Positions 1 through 14,065 of a DNA stretch of 64,000 bases are shown in pieces. Made by a program: the position numbers and the translations under genes. How positions within the stretch are numbered: the first letter of the stretch is position 1; every line of letters begins with the position of its first letter. The stretch lies in the NCBI RefSeq assembly GCF_030272615.1, contig NC_081412.1, forward strand, positions 667,350,352-667,414,351, read 5' to 3'. The notes beneath the pieces were generated by a model, which was not told the origin of the DNA, searched no databases, and saw only the letters and a list, made by a program, of their open reading frames with translations. The stretch is from Cryptomeria japonica (taxonomy: Eukaryota; Streptophyta; Pinopsida; Cupressales; Cupressaceae).

Positions 1-359
1 TTAATCTATTGTCATTTAGGAGTAATATTGATTAGATTAGAGTTGTGATTCACTCTTTGATATCTAATTATGCAATTTACACTTAATTTACCCCTAAGTA
101 AAATATGTATAAGAGAAGTCATGCAAATATAGTAGAATCTTGAGTTGGCAAACCAAAACCAAACTTTGGAGCAACAATATGACAACCATGACTAAAGCTA
201 GAATGATCAGAACAATTGGAACAATCAATTTTGCAAGAAAGGCCTTAGTTCCTAAGCAATATGACTCCTTTTTTTCTGTCTGAGTAGTTGATTCACTTGG
301 AGTTTAATGTATTGAATTTGAAGACACACCTTTAAGTTCTTCTTGGTATCTGCTTGAAA

Positions 360-1410
360 TTAAGAGAAGAAACAAGCAAGACAAAAAAATATGTTAGAGT
401 AAAGTTTTAAAACTGTGACTTCCGGATGAGCATTATGATGATCATTAAAAATTGTTGTGCATCTCTGTCTCCGTATATGCAATAAGATTACATGATGAAT
501 TCCATCAACAATGATATTATTATGAAGTTTGAAACCAAGCAAAGCCCCTTTCCAATTAAGTTTATGTTAAAAAATAGCAGGTTAGTCATGAAACACATAA
601 TTTCATTGTTTCTTAAAAAACCAACATCCCCAAAAAACATGCCACATATCTTCATGTTTCAGACAATAGGGGCAATTAAGGGGTTGGATCATAATACATC
701 TCAACCTGCTCCCAATAGACTGTTTGCAATGTAATATCTTCCAAGTCATTAATTGAGCCTCTGAGTTGATTTTTAACTTGCAAATTTGAGCAGAAAGTTT
801 TACCCATAAATTTTCACTAAATCTACAATTCCATTTCATGTTCAGATGATATTTCATAGGTAAATTAGGAAGAAACTGGAAATACATTTTTTTTCAAAGG
901 AAATACTAAAAACAAATAAGATGACAACCATAGCCAATCTTTGAAAAAAATACATTTAATAGGAGTACATAGCTTCATAGATAGTTCTAATGGTACCAAA
1001 GATTCCACAAAGATCATGAATGCCTTGTTTTTATTATTTAGATTAAGTTGGGATTTAATAACATGCCATGGTAACCAATTAAATGTGGTGAAATCCCATA
1101 AATCTTCAACTTTGTTGATTCCTTTTTTGTGTAGAAAATAAGATTGTTTTTTGACAACTTAAGGCCAGGAGCTACCCATGATACAAAATATGTTTGTTCC
1201 ATTAGATAAATGAAGTGGAGAAGTTGAGCCCATGTTGAAGAAAGGCATCTCTCCATCTTAAGATATGGCTAGTATATTTCCAAGCTTTCCAAATTGATTG
1301 GAAGGGAGGTGAGGCTTTAATAGAGATGAAAGACAACTGAAGGATTTTATCTAACCAACCCCCAACCTACCATTTGCCTTTAACTGAGGTAAGATTAATT
1401 AGGGGAGGCA
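360..1410 (-). pseudogene. LINE (non-LTR retrotransposon) 3' remnant with RT zinc-binding domain
   Basis: The clearest part is minus-strand 887-603. It reads as the zinc-binding domain that follows reverse transcriptase in plant L1-type LINEs (zf-RVT): a spaced CPYC ... H ... C pattern (CPYCLKHEDMWHVFWGC) preceded by a WKILH/IGSRLR block where the family has W...L..G.RL. Just downstream (540-400) a short IRRQRCTTIFN stretch fits the usual 'iWkxRN' segment. Upstream (about 1410-1040), in another frame, an IWKAW...LRWRDAF stretch fits the region between the RT thumb and zf-RVT. Frames change and stops are frequent, so this is a dead fragment. No poly-A tail or target duplication was found. The RT catalytic core is not present. 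The family call is fairly secure for 603-887 and weaker for the flanks. Confidence 0.6.
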
Positions 1411-2543
1411 ATGTTAATTCTTGGTTAATCTCAAGACCTTCATGAGATGGATCCAAAACCCTTAACCAACTATGCTACTTCTTCAAGCATGTTACTAAGC
1501 TTTATGACTAAATAATGATTAACTTTATTGCATATTTTGGAATTCGACTAGTATCTACTTGGAATATGTGTTTCTCTACAAGTGAAATGTCTTGGAACTT
1601 AAAATAAATTTGTGTTTTATTTTAAAAACTCTATGGGTTTGGGTCAAGTTTGTAACCATTGATTTATCATGAGTCTAGACTTGACCATTGGTTTTTCACT
1701 TAGTTATCTCTAGCTTCTTGTTGCAATGTTCACTTGGTAAAATAACACCCTCTACATGTGAATCCAACTAAACAATCTTCTCATATCCCTTTTGAATATA
1801 ACTTTTGGATCTCTCTAATCTCTTGGAATCTCTCTTGGGAAAACCTTGTTGTAACTTCATTTCAAGGTTGAAGAACTCTTTCTTGTAGGAACAAGCTCTA
1901 TATATTGCCTTCAATTTATAACACACCATTGTACTTATATCAAATCCTCGAAATAAATCACCATTTCTCTCTTACATCAAGTGCTTGGTAATATTGTTCT
2001 TATTTCATTTCAAATAATGTTGTTGTGATTTTTATATTGCATTTTCTATTATCTTTTGGTAAAATAAATTGGTGTAGGCCACCACCCTTTTTATCAATAC
2101 ATATACAATGATATTCTTCTATTTAGAATAGAGTTGATATTCATAGATTTATTTATTTTTCATTTCTCTTAATTCTTGGGTGTGCATATTTTAGGAGAAT
2201 GCACACTATTTTTCTACTCTCTTTATCAGTGGATGTTATGGAGGTTGAAAGACCAACATAGGGGCTTGACTACTCTTGGCAAGCTCTCAAGTACCACCCT
2301 GACCATTTTTCCTTATTTCTTGTAGTTGTAGGTATTTTGGAACCATTCAACCACATAGAGGTTTTGCAAGTGTTTCATTTTTATTATTTGTTTAAGCAAT
2401 ATAATCTTATTATCTCTTTCATTTTTTTATCGCTATCACCTAAAATTTTTCTTGTATGTTTTCATTTCTTGTTGTGTACACTAGTATTTTCTAAAATTTC
2501 TCAACCTTTTGGGCCACATAAATGACAATTTGATGTATATATA
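1411..2543. other. No recognised gene; AT-rich non-coding stretch
   Basis: No supported reading frame. The 1780-2250 part has the look of a decayed LTR or leader (T-rich, with 'ctctctaatctcttggaatc' and 'tctatatattgccttc'), but I found no partner repeat in the window and no termini. Confidence 0.4.
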
Positions 2544-3604
2544 TGTAATGCCCGCCAAAATACCCTAGATAAAGTAACCAACTAACTAACAAATAGAGAT
2601 ACTTTTTTTTTTAAATATTACTAACTAATTTAACATATAAAACTAGAATACTCATACACATTAAACATCCATCTACTATTTATGCACAAATTCAACTTAA
2701 AGTATAATTATAAGAGCACAATATGCAAGAGGAATCAAATACAACTCATCAATTAACATTCCCTAGGGTATCTCAATGCCATTACTTAAAGTAACACTAA
2801 GAACATATCATCACAATCACTACCATAATCCAATACAATCTAACATTTCCAACATTTATTGCTTACAATAACATAAGAGAACATCCATCAATTTATCTAC
2901 CATGAATACATCTAATTATAATACAAATGCCATTAAACCCCCTTAGATTCATTTTAAAAGCACCAATCCAAATGTTCCTAATCTCCCATTCTCTTAATTA
3001 CTAACAAACCCTCATTGATCCATTACTAATCATCACCTACAACATAGCTAATCAATTTACTTAAGTAATAATAAACATACAAATCCAACATAATACTCAA
3101 TGCATAACCATGCTCAAGAGACTAGTACAATAAGGTATTTACCTCTTTTCCAACTAAGAACACATGCTCTGTTCAAGGCTAATCCATTGACATCTTAACA
3201 TTAACTGTGAATCCAATTCCTTATTTCCATGTATGATAAATATCCAACATACAACATAGATTCAACAAGAATATCAACTTCATATCCTATCACAAGAATC
3301 ATGATCACAACCTATTGCATCATTTTTGTTACATATGAATACAAGATCCTCTTACATCAAGATACGTAGCTCTCAATCTACAAATACAACTATCTCAAGA
3401 GTCCTACTAATATAAATGTCACATGAATCATATTACATCAATCTGCTCCAAGAATCCATCCAATAGCTAAGGAGATAAAGAATCCACATGCACACACAAG
3501 AGCATCTAATGAAGAACATCCTAATGGAAGAAGGCATCAAACCACTCGACCATGTGGAACCATAAGGAACCACTCCCCGTGTTGCAGAGAATGACACAAG
3601 GTCC
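2544..3604. other. Possible LTR beginning at 2544; no gene
   Basis: TGTAATGCCCGCC at 2544 resembles the 5' end of many plant gypsy LTRs. The following kilobase is AT-rich and gene-free, and it is cut at 3605 by the TR-GAG element. The same DNA resumes at 10736. No second copy of this terminus is visible in the window, so the LTR reading is a guess. Confidence 0.25.
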
Positions 3605-5508
3605 TATTGGTTCCCAAATTAGCAGATCCCAAATCCTAGAGAAATAGCCACTAACTCATCAGCAGACTTTGGGATTGGATTTGGCCAACGAACAAGATTC
3701 AGCATAAGATCCAATCTTCTACACTTCAGGCTCCGCAAGACCTAGGTGGGTTTCCCTATTGCAATGTTGTGAATAATCTGGCTCTATTCTAACCAACAAT
3801 GCACTATATAGCAGATGCTTTCAATGAAAATATACCAAGGCAATGCATAATATACTATTGATTATTGCTTGAACCTTAGTTCTTATCACTTTTTCTTGCA
3901 TTCAAAGTTGGCTCTAATCTATTTCTACTCTTGATGCAGAAGAACTAAAAGCTGAAATATAAAAGGTGAAATAAGAATGGAAGGATGATCCACAAACTTA
4001 GAAAAGTATGACCAGTGCTTGTTAAAGAGAATGCAAAGTCAAATAACAGACCTAATGGCAAACAACACCATAGTATCAACATTAAGATTCAATACTAAAC
4101 ATTCAAGACTTTCTTAAAATGCTTAGATTGAGAATGCATTCATAAAATCCTCACACTCTCTTAGAATATTGCAGTATTCAAGATATAATTTCATTCATTT
4201 AACTTGAAATGAAACCCATTAGAGAACACACATTCCCCATTAGAGAAGAAAAACTGCAAATGTCATTAACATAAAAATTCATACAACAAAGCACAAGAGA
4301 TAGGAGCAAAATAAGAATGATCTCATTGATTTTCAGAAAAGATTGATACATTCATGATACTGTTCAGCTCACTAAACCTACAGAAGACCTACTATCATTG
4401 AATTGCTTCTAAAAGCCTTTCTAGTGCATACACATCAAAATTCAAAATCCTTCTTCTTGGCCCTGAATTTACTTTTATAACACAAGGGAGCAAAAACAAG
4501 CCACAGGCCAAGAAGATACACCTGCCAAGAATTCATTACATGGGACCAAAATGAAGTAAAGTGTCCAACCATCAACTCTTTGTGCAATCCATCTCAAGAT
4601 TTGTTCTCTGTTGCACGTTGACCAACCACCAAACTTGGATTATCCTACCTATCAATCCACTTGATCTGTCCTTTTAATCTCTTAGGTTGATGACCCCTTG
4701 GTGTGTTGAAGGCAACAAAATTCCTTTGTCAGAAAATTATCAGATCATATTGAGCCCCTCAACCATCTTCTGTCTGACTCTCATCAATGCAAGTTCTATC
4801 TCAGACGCCATCACCCTTATTACTGCAGGACAAGTCACCTCAACATTTGCCTCAATCGGTTTTTATCCTTTATCATTTTCTTTATCCCCGCAGGAACGCG
4901 TGGGATAAGGAAAAACCTCTGTTAATAGGCCTACAACCTTTGCACCATTACCGTTTACATACAAAGAAATGACGCCAAACAATTCTGTAAAAATTTGAAA
5001 CTGCACTGTTGATCTTTTCTATCATTGGCGCATCACACGGTTCAAATTGGACAATCTGACATTGACCGTCTCCCATGGAAAGTGGACCCATCAAAGCTAC
5101 TTCACTTAAGATCCAAAACAAGCACGTGGGGAAACCTTGAGGGATTAAGACTGTGGTGCGGGGCCACTCCTTAGGAGCCAATGAATACTTAGACATTAAT
5201 AGAAGGCCATAATCGAGACATAAGAATATCAAGGGAAACCGACCCTACAAAAGGCTCTAACACTCGGGTCCGGTAAAAGAACGACACAAACCCCTCAACA
5301 TAGCAACTTAAAAAAATAGGGAACCTCCAATAGCCAGTCAACTTAAAATTAGAATGGCGCTCAAGGAAAAACAAAAATTTTGAGACAAGGAGAAACCCAT
5401 CCTCTTAAACCCTAAACCCTAATATTTTTCAAAGGTATTACATGCTACCCAAGGAAGGAAAAAACCATGGGACCTCAAAAATTAGGCATGAATTTTTTAG
5501 TCCCAACA
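3605..5508 (-). repeat. 3' LTR of the TR-GAG element
   Basis: Runs parallel to 8882-10730 over its whole length. It starts TATTGG, which is TGTTGG in the other copy, and ends TCCCAACA next to the interior. It holds about 45 bp around 4860-4910 that are missing from the other copy. Confidence 0.85.
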
Positions 5509-5636
5509 GTGTCTCTTGCTCGGGGATGCATGCCCCTTGCGGGCATGGCAAGATTTCAGATCTTTGGAGGAACAAACCAAGTGCGAACTCCATTGGGCCA
5601 CTAAACCAATGTATACTTCATTCTTAAAATTTGACT

Positions 5637-8305
5637 TTAACACTTAAGTGGCGGTTCCGGACAACCAAACATGTAGAACAAAAATTTACCCCTGTAAAAA
5701 ATGTGACTCTTTTCTGATTGCATTATGCCCAATCTGAAACACTTACTGAAAACATAATGATCATAGGCATAATCCCTCACATTAGCAGCTGATGCTTCAT
5801 TTATAGTGTTGCTCTCATTACCTTTGTTAATTTCATTGTGTATCCACCCAATTGATGGAAGCATTCACTATGAGACATCACAAGATTGTTATTCTCTTTG
5901 AAAGACACACATCCATATTCATTATAGTGCCCACTATGACATACTTTAGGTTCACAATTCATCAAATGTGCACATGGTTGTCGAAGGAGATGAAAACACA
6001 CATGCACTCCCTTATCATCACTAATCAACAAATGCAACTCATCTTTGGAATCCTCTTGTGCATGCATGTAAGAGCTTTCATCAAAAAGCTCATTCACACT
6101 CAACAAGGTTTGATCATCATAATCGGCATGATAGTCCTTTTGATGCTGATCAACATAATGGATCCCATAGGCACCTTCATCTTCAGCTGTGTGAACCTCT
6201 GAATCATCATTAATCACCACACTTTCAAGTTGACCATAGCTTCCATCTTGAAGTTCAAAAACCTATATGCCTTCATAGGCATTGTTGGTCTTTTCCACCT
6301 CATTGGTGTGACTCATGTCAACCAAAGAATACTGCCAACCCAAGCTACCGCTAGTCTCATTATCTGACTCCACACATGAATATGATATCTTTATTTCATC
6401 AGCTGGCTCTGAGATAGATTGGTCTTGGATGGACCTCATTTCTCCATCATCCACTTCACCATGATACATAAGTGGCTTATCCCATGGAGAACATGAGGTA
6501 CCAGTTTCTTGTTCACTAAAATCAGGCTCATATAGGACATATGAATCTACCTCTTTAGCTTCATGGAGGTCACTCTCACAAATTGACAAAACATCTTCCT
6601 CATTTGAAAGTGCACCCTCATCTTCATACAGTGGATTTGAGATCACATAGGAATTGATCTCAAGCATGTCATTGCAAGACACATACTGGTTCATGTCTAT
6701 GGTATCATCATACAATAAATTTTTTAGTTGTAGATACCATGTCTATTCATTGATCACCACATGTAGGCTCATTTTTTTTCAGGTGTGTTGGGCCCTTGCA
6801 TTTCATGTATGTCATACTGTTGCACCATGCCATTACCTTGTGCAACAAGCTCACAATAAACATTATCATCTTCATAGGTGCAACTATGATTTGCAACTTC
6901 CTCCTCTTCATTGAGCATATACTCATGGTCATCAACATTGCCAAGGTCTACTCCATTCTCATATGCTGCAACTAAATCCAAATCTGATCCATACTCATCA
7001 TTTTGAGCATTGGGACATCAACCCTCATGATTCCAATTATGATAATAAAGTGAATTATCATAAGCGTGATCAAAATTAGCATAATTTTCAATATTTGTAT
7101 ATGTACAATCAACATAATGTCTTTGTTGCTCACTTTCTAATTGAGGTATCATGTTATTGACATTCATGCCACAAGACATTTCTCTTGAATCAAAACCATC
7201 ACAAGACTACCCCTGAATCTTTATCACTGCCATGTCTTCACTTCTTATAGCCATCTCTGTGTTGTTGCTAACAAAAGCTTGGTTATACACCATCATATCA
7301 ATGGCATCTCTGTAAAGTTGATAAGGGACATAAGGCTCATCATGATATTCATTTGTGTACACCACTGGGTTTGGGACAACAGGCTCAAACTGATGTGGAC
7401 TATCATTCTCGGGTACATTCACATAACCTAGCTGCTCATAAGTGTAGCTTGGAATGGGCTTTTGAGGCACATTTACTCCTTCAACAATCATTGCATCAAC
7501 TCTTGGCTTATAAATAATACTATGTGATACTTGATGATTGACACTTTGAAAAGAAATGCATGAGGGGACAACAAGCTGGAAGTCACTTCTAACTTCGGAA
7601 CCATCTTGTTTGCTTGCACACCAAGCTCTCTATTCAAGCTTTAACTTCCCACTCATTCCAAACTTAGAGACCTTCTCAATATTCTTTGCTATTTCATAGA
7701 CCTCATATAAACTTTCAGGGCTCTCATTTCTCAGCCTATAGCTCATCTTTTTACGAAAGGCACCAAGGTAAACTAATAAAGTCATGTCATCTGATGGTCT
7801 AATACCTTGAGGGATCCTTTTCAATATCTTTGCAAATCTGAGATTGAAAACTGTGACTAGCTCATCATCTTCAATGTGAATTTCTATAGTCTTGAATAAT
7901 TAAAGACTCATAATTTTTCTCACAAAACTGCTCTTTGAAAGCTGACTGGAACTCTTCCCACGAGCTGATTGAGCACGATAACCAATTAGAGAACCACTCT
8001 CTTGCATCCTCTTTCAAGTAATGGACAAAGAGACTCATAAACACATCCTCATGATCAACCTCATAGTCTTCCATTATCTCACTGAATCACTGCAAGTGCT
8101 TCTCAGTTGATTCCTCCCTCAATCCACTGAACTTAGGAATCCTATCTTTGACTTCAAGGGGTATGGGGTTTGGGAAACCCACAATATCATCAAACCTCAA
8201 GGCCTTATACCTCTAAATGATGAAATCTCTCTGATTACTTGGTTGGGGCTGACTTCTCAACATGTTTACATTAGGAGCCAAGTAGGGATACATACTTTGA
8301 TACAT
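5637..8305 (-). pseudogene. gag-like protein of the TR-GAG element, frameshifted
   Basis: Minus strand, likely start ATG at 8305. The first about 150 codons match the Retrotransposon_gag domain: an IPKFSG entry motif near 8130, then LKEDAREWFSNWL and SWEEFQSAFKEQF (8074-7871), the usual capsid-like helices. A frameshift near 7850 leads to KRIPQGIRPSDDM (7824-7630), the C-terminal half of that domain. The rest, to about 5800, is a long acidic Tyr/His/Asp-rich tail in shifting frames (7491-7207, 6981-6769, 6715-6263, 6220-5801) that I do not recognise. I saw no CCHC knuckle. Stops such as the TAG near 8215 sit where Gln would fit. It would form virus-like particles if intact; this copy cannot. 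Confidence 0.7.
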
Positions 8306-8849
8306 TTCAAATGTGCTCACACAAGCCTTTGAAAATAAACTTGGAAATGCTTGTGACTACACCTTATTTTAAGAGCACAATACTATTACAACATGCTTGC
8401 CTTCTTTACAAAAGAAAACTTAGAAAATAACATACAAGAATGTAAAAACCCTTTTGTTACAACTCCCTTTAGTAATGATACAACCATTCAGTAGGGACTT
8501 TCAAGTACTAAAACCTTTTAATGCACAATATTCAGAAAAACTTTTATTCCTAGCAAGATTTTGAGAATACTTGGAAGTATGCAGCTGTTGCTCCCTTTCC
8601 TCTTTGATATAACTTTAGAGCTTTGGAGCTTTACATCACCCCTTCATCAGGGTCCTTGATAGATTCACCACCTCCTTGCAGAGGAACAAGCCTTGAACAA
8701 CAGAGGGCTATTCAAAAACACAATATTTTGAGTTCTTCACCAGCAGATCCACTTTAAACTCCTTCATCCAAACTACAACAACTTCTTCCAGACTAAAAGT
8801 TTTGTAACCAGAGACTCATGGGAGACTTAATAAGCTTTGTCAAGCTTTC

Positions 8850-8881
8850 AATCAAGGTTGTCTCCAATAGAGTCGGCAATC
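8850..8881 (-). promoter_or_regulatory. Candidate primer-binding region next to the TR-GAG 5' LTR
   Basis: Read on the minus strand, the bases after the 5' LTR are GATTGCCGACTCTATTGGAG. Apart from one base this resembles TGGCGACTC..., a tRNA-complementary form seen after plant gypsy LTRs. The primer tRNA cannot be named, and the match may be decayed. Confidence 0.3.
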
Positions 8882-10730
8882 TGTTGGTTCCCAAATCAAC
8901 AGATCCTAAATCCTAGAAAAATAGCCACTAGCTCATCAATAGACTTTGGGATTGGATCTCGCCAACGAATAAGATTCAACATAAACTGCAATCTTCTACA
9001 CTTCAGGCTCTGCAAGACCTAGGTGGGTTTCCCTATTGCAATGTTGTTAATAATATTGCTATGCTAATAAAAAACACACTATATAGCAGATGCTTTCAAT
9101 GAAAATATACCAAGGAAATGCATAATATACTATTGATTCTGGCTTGAACCTTAGTTATTATCACTTTTTCTTGCATTGAAAGTTGTCTCTAATCTATTCC
9201 TACTCCTAATGCAGAAGAACTAAAAGATGAAATATAAAAGGTGAAATAAGAATGGAAGGATGATCCACAAACTTAGAAAAGTATGGCTAGTGCCTGTTAA
9301 AGGGAATACAAAGTTAAATAGTAGACCTAATGACTAACAACACCATAGTATCAACATTAAGATTCAATACTAAATGTTCAAGACTTTCTTAAAATGCTTA
9401 GACTGAGAATGCATTCATAAAATCCTCACACTCAGAATATTGCAGTATTCAAGATAGAATTTCATTCATTTAACTTGAAATGAAACCCATCAAAGAACAC
9501 ACATTCCACATTAGAGAAGAAAAACTGCAAATGTCATTAACATAGCAATTCATACAACAAAGCACAAGAGATAGGAGCAATATAAGAATGGTCTCATTGA
9601 TTTTCAGAAAAGATTGATACATTCATGATATTGTTCTGCTCACTAAACCTACAGAAGACCTATTGTCATTGAATTGCTTCTAAAATCCTTTCTAGTGCAT
9701 ACACATCAAAATTCAAAATCCTCCTTCTTGACCCTGAATTTCCTTTTATAACACAAGGGAGCAAAAACAAGCCACAGGGCAAGAAGATACACCTGTCAAG
9801 AATTCATTGCATGGGACCAAAATGCAATAAAGTGTCCAACCATCAAATCTGCATGCAATCCATCTCAAGATTTGTTCTTTGTTGCACGTTGACCAACCAT
9901 CGAACCTGGATTACCCTTCCTAGCAATCCACTTGATCTATCCTTTTAATCTCTTAGGTTGATGACCCCTTGGCGCGTTGAAGGCAACAAAATCTGTCTGT
10001 CAGAAAATTATCAGATCATATCAAGCCCCTCAACCATCTTCTGTCTTACTCTCATCAATGCAAGTTCCATCTTAGATGCCATCACCCTTATTACTACAAG
10101 ACAGGTCACCTCAGCATCTGCCTCAATAAGGAAAAACCTCTATTAACAGGCCTACAACCTTTCTGCCATTACTGTTTACACACAAAGAAAAGGGCTCCAA
10201 ACAAGTATGTAAAAAATTTGAAACTGCACCATTGATCTTTTCTATTGTTGGCACATCACATGGTTCAAATCGGTCAATCTGACATTGACCGTCTCCCATG
10301 GTAAGTGGACCCGTCAAAGTTACTTAGATTAAGATCCAAAACAAGCATGTGAGAAAACCTTGAGGGTTTAAGACTGTGGCGCGGGGCCACTCCTTAGGAC
10401 CCAATGAATGCTTAGACATTAATGGAAGGCCATAACTGAGACACATGATTTTCAAGGGAAACTGGCCCGACAAAATGCTCTAACACTCGGGGCCGGTAAA
10501 AGAACGACACAGACCCCTCAACATAGCAACTTAAAAAACTGGGAACCGCCAATAGTCGGTCAACTTAAAATTAGAACAACGCCCAAGGAAAAACAAAAAC
10601 TTTGAGACAAGGAGAAACCCATCCCATTAAACCCTAAACCCAAAGATTTTTTAAAGGTCTTACATGCTATGCAAGGAAGGAAAAGACCATGGGACCTCAA
10701 AAATCAAGCAAGAATTTTTGAGTCCCAATA
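8882..10730 (-). repeat. 5' LTR of the TR-GAG element
   Basis: Second copy of the 1.9-kb repeat, TGTTGG ... CCAATA, followed by the duplication GGTCC. It lies upstream of gag in the element's own (minus) direction, so it is the promoter-bearing LTR. Confidence 0.85.
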
Positions 10731-10735
10731 GGTCC

Positions 10736-13700
10736 CACACACACTCTAGACCTAAGCCGACACCTAACAACCAAAGAGACCTCAACAATACAAACACCAC
10801 AACTAAAAAGCAATCACATGAGCAATAAACCAAAACTCATCACATGGCTAAATCAAAGCACAAAACTCAAAGAGACATATCAAGAACCATGACATAAGGA
10901 ACACAAACACATCTAGGGAAGAATTTCATCACATGTTATTCTCACATAGAAGGGAAAACATAAATATACATTGCACGGGGATCATCACCCATCACCCATC
11001 ACCCTGATAGACATGTGGAACCGTCTCAACCTATGAGAGAATCAAGGGAGTTCAGTTTATCGTCTCCACGATCTTCCTAAGCTCATACCAAGTCTCCACT
11101 CAAGGACCATGAGGTGGGGCACCAAAATCCAATTTATTATCTTATTTTAGGTGAGTCCTGATTACCCAATCCAACTAATTAGTTATTATAGTTATCACTT
11201 GTTTAAATTAAGAAAACCCCCAATGTGTTCCTTGCGGTCTAGACTTCAAGCATCCTTACAAGGAACCTCTTGATGGCCTATTCTCTCGTGACCTCAACCA
11301 TCACGTGGAATCCCACTTCCCCTAATCATGTTCCAAGACCTTAGGGTAACCATATTACAATAACAACAAGAAGGAGGCTCATACCAACATATAATTCACA
11401 AATATCGTTCACATTAAATACACATTGGCATGCATATATGAAACAATAGCCCAATGTCATAATGCCAACATAATTTAAACCAAGAGCCCCAATAATAAAA
11501 TAATCAATAAACAAGAGCAAGGTATAATCCTCTTGCTCAACCAAATCGAAATATTCCTCAACAACGAGGCACACATCATCCCGCTAAAGCAATCCCTTCA
11601 TAGCAAGGAATAAACCATCTTGTTGGAGCCATATTGATGCAATCCTCAACATTAAGGCACAATTCATCTTGTCAAAGCTAAAACATAAACAAATATCCAA
11701 AACAGAACAAGTACAAACTCTGAAAAATCACAAGGATATTGAAAATAGCCTCTAGTACAAAGAACATACCAAGAAAACTCAACACAAAAGATCAAATGAC
11801 CAAAACACAGAAAACATAGCAGATTAGCACCTTTGCAAATTAGTCCAGTGCATTCAACAAATGCTTCAACACATAAGAAAGGTAAAATAGCACATATAAA
11901 ACACTCTACAACCCATATAATCAACAATTTAGCATATATATCAAACTTTGCAGTGCTTGTGATAGGAACAATGACACAAATACCAATTTTTGAAGCGCAT
12001 ATGATCAACTCGACAACGCATTTACCAAACAAGGAAACACATAAGGAACTCAAACTAGTGCATACACATAGGAGAATAACAAATACATATAAAATAGTAG
12101 CACATACATTTATCTAGCACATTTGATAAAAGATCTAGCCCAAATACTAACAGACTTAGAAAGACAAAAATGAAAACTATCCAGTAACTCCTAAATATAA
12201 TATGTATATCAAGACGATGCCCAGATCAACCAAATCGAGCAATCCAAATGATAAAAGCAAAGCACTAAACCTTAGAAAAGAAATCAAACACAAAGCATAA
12301 CACAAGCATTTGACAAAATACAAAAAATAACTTCAACACAGAGGACCCTCATGGCAACCAAAACTACGAGATTCCTCAACAATTAAATAAATGCATAAAC
12401 CCAAACACACACAAAGCGTCACTGCCAAGAAGAAGACTTGGGGACAACTCATAGCATCAAACACCAATATGAAGAACTCATGACAATACTCCAATAATGA
12501 AATCCATAAAATATGATAGTCCTAAATAATATTTTTTAGACTATATAACTATTCTTAGTGTAACCCAAAAACTTTTCACAAACAATCTTTCCACAGAAGC
12601 AGAGAATGCAATCTTTTCAAAATTAAAACCAATAGAAGGAAGAATTCCTCTAACCTGGAAATCGAAGTTATGGCAATGAAATCTGAAGTAGAGCAATCCA
12701 ATCCAATATCTAGTCAAATCAAACCAAACTACCAAGCAATCAAAATATTCAAACAACGTAGAAAATTCTCCAAAAGGCCAACCCACAACAATGCTCAAAA
12801 AGCCCCCTAAATAATATTTCATTCAAAACTATACAAAAATCTCCACCAATCAAAATAATTGATAATATAATATTTCTTACCAACCCTACCCAAATTCGAG
12901 GTAAGAAAATATAAAATAATATTATTTAACTTACCCAGATCTCTTAACCAATAATAAAATAGGGTAGATAGGATAAACAATAATTTAATAATCCAAATGG
13001 GTAAAAAAAGATTAATTAATAAGAACAACCCAATAGTACAAGAGGGTAGGCAGGTAAAATAATTAAATAAATAAATAAAAGGGGTAAGTAGTAAAAATAA
13101 ACCAAATACAAATAAATAAATCATAAGCACAAATAAATATAAACACCCAATTAAATCCACAAAATAAATAAATAAACAAACAATTAAATAATATTATCTC
13201 ATAAACATAACTCCCAAAAAGGCCAATCATAACATGGGGTAAGTAAATAAATAATAACAAATACATAACCAATAAATAGATAAATCGATAATAAAAATAA
13301 TTAAATGTATGGATAAATATAAATGCTCCAGCCAATATAATTTAAACTCAATACTATAAATATCTCTCACAATAATTATAATCTTTCATGCATAATAATA
13401 TATGCCAAATATTATGATCCACAAAATAACATTAATAAATAATAACCCTCAATAATTAAATTACACAAAAATATCTAAATACTAATAACATCCATTAATT
13501 TAATTTATTATTTAATAAATTATATGAATCAGATAATTATTAATTAGTAAATAATCATAACTTCCACAAGACAACCCATCATAGGGTTGAACAACATACC
13601 ACATGACACCTACAAGATGACTCAAGCTAAGACACTAAACTAACAAGGTAACAACTTAAGCCTTGAGTGTGTAGAAGAAACTCATGTCATCTCCGATCAA

Positions 13701-14065
13701 CTTGCCATTGGGATAAAGACATGCTCAAACCTGTGAGATCGAGTGAAATTTATGTCTAGTACCTGCAAACCTGGATCCACCAATATCCACGAGACAACAT
13801 ATATATTGCATATATCATAAATAATCAAACAAGTGACGAGAATCACAACATTATATCATAGTCGAAATGAGTGATATGACCTCGTCTCTATCACGAATAC
13901 AATAGTAAGACAATCACTACAATGACATCATCATCTCATCCAATATAATCATGAAGTAGTGTTATCACTGACAAGATATCATCATCACCATAAGAAATAC
14001 AAATCACACATGTATAATAAGTGCATATAGATCACCAAATATGTCCATCCATCATAATAATCTAG
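10736..14065. other. Gene-free AT-rich DNA, continuation of 2544-3604
   Basis: No reading frame here has family support. The longer open frames at 11664-12117 and 12541-13335 are by-products of base composition. From about 12960 to 13570 the sequence is dominated by AAATAAATA-type runs. It may be the body of an old LTR element interrupted by the TR-GAG insertion, but I cannot identify ends or domains. Confidence 0.4.

Larger units (their letters stand above)
3605..10730 (-). mobile_element. Non-autonomous gag-only LTR retrotransposon (TR-GAG type), complete
   Basis: Two direct repeats of about 1.9 kb (3605-5508 and 8882-10730) flank a 3.4-kb interior that codes, on the minus strand, only for a gag-like protein. 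No protease, RT, RNase H or integrase is present. The element is bounded by the direct repeat GGTCC at 3600-3604 and 10731-10735, a normal 5-bp target-site duplication. The inner LTR ends are canonical (TGTTGG at 8882, CCAACA ending 5508), but both outer ends read TATTGG and CCAATA. Elements with LTRs plus gag only are known in plants as TR-GAG; they depend on enzymes supplied in trans. The LTRs have drifted visibly, including an indel of about 45 bp near 4860/10125, so this is one of the older insertions here. Confidence 0.85.

Noticed and set aside
11664-13335. Several open frames on both strands, some looking like multi-pass membrane proteins
   Set aside because: They are read from A/T-rich low-complexity DNA; the Leu/Phe/Tyr/Ile-rich translations reflect base composition and have no motif.
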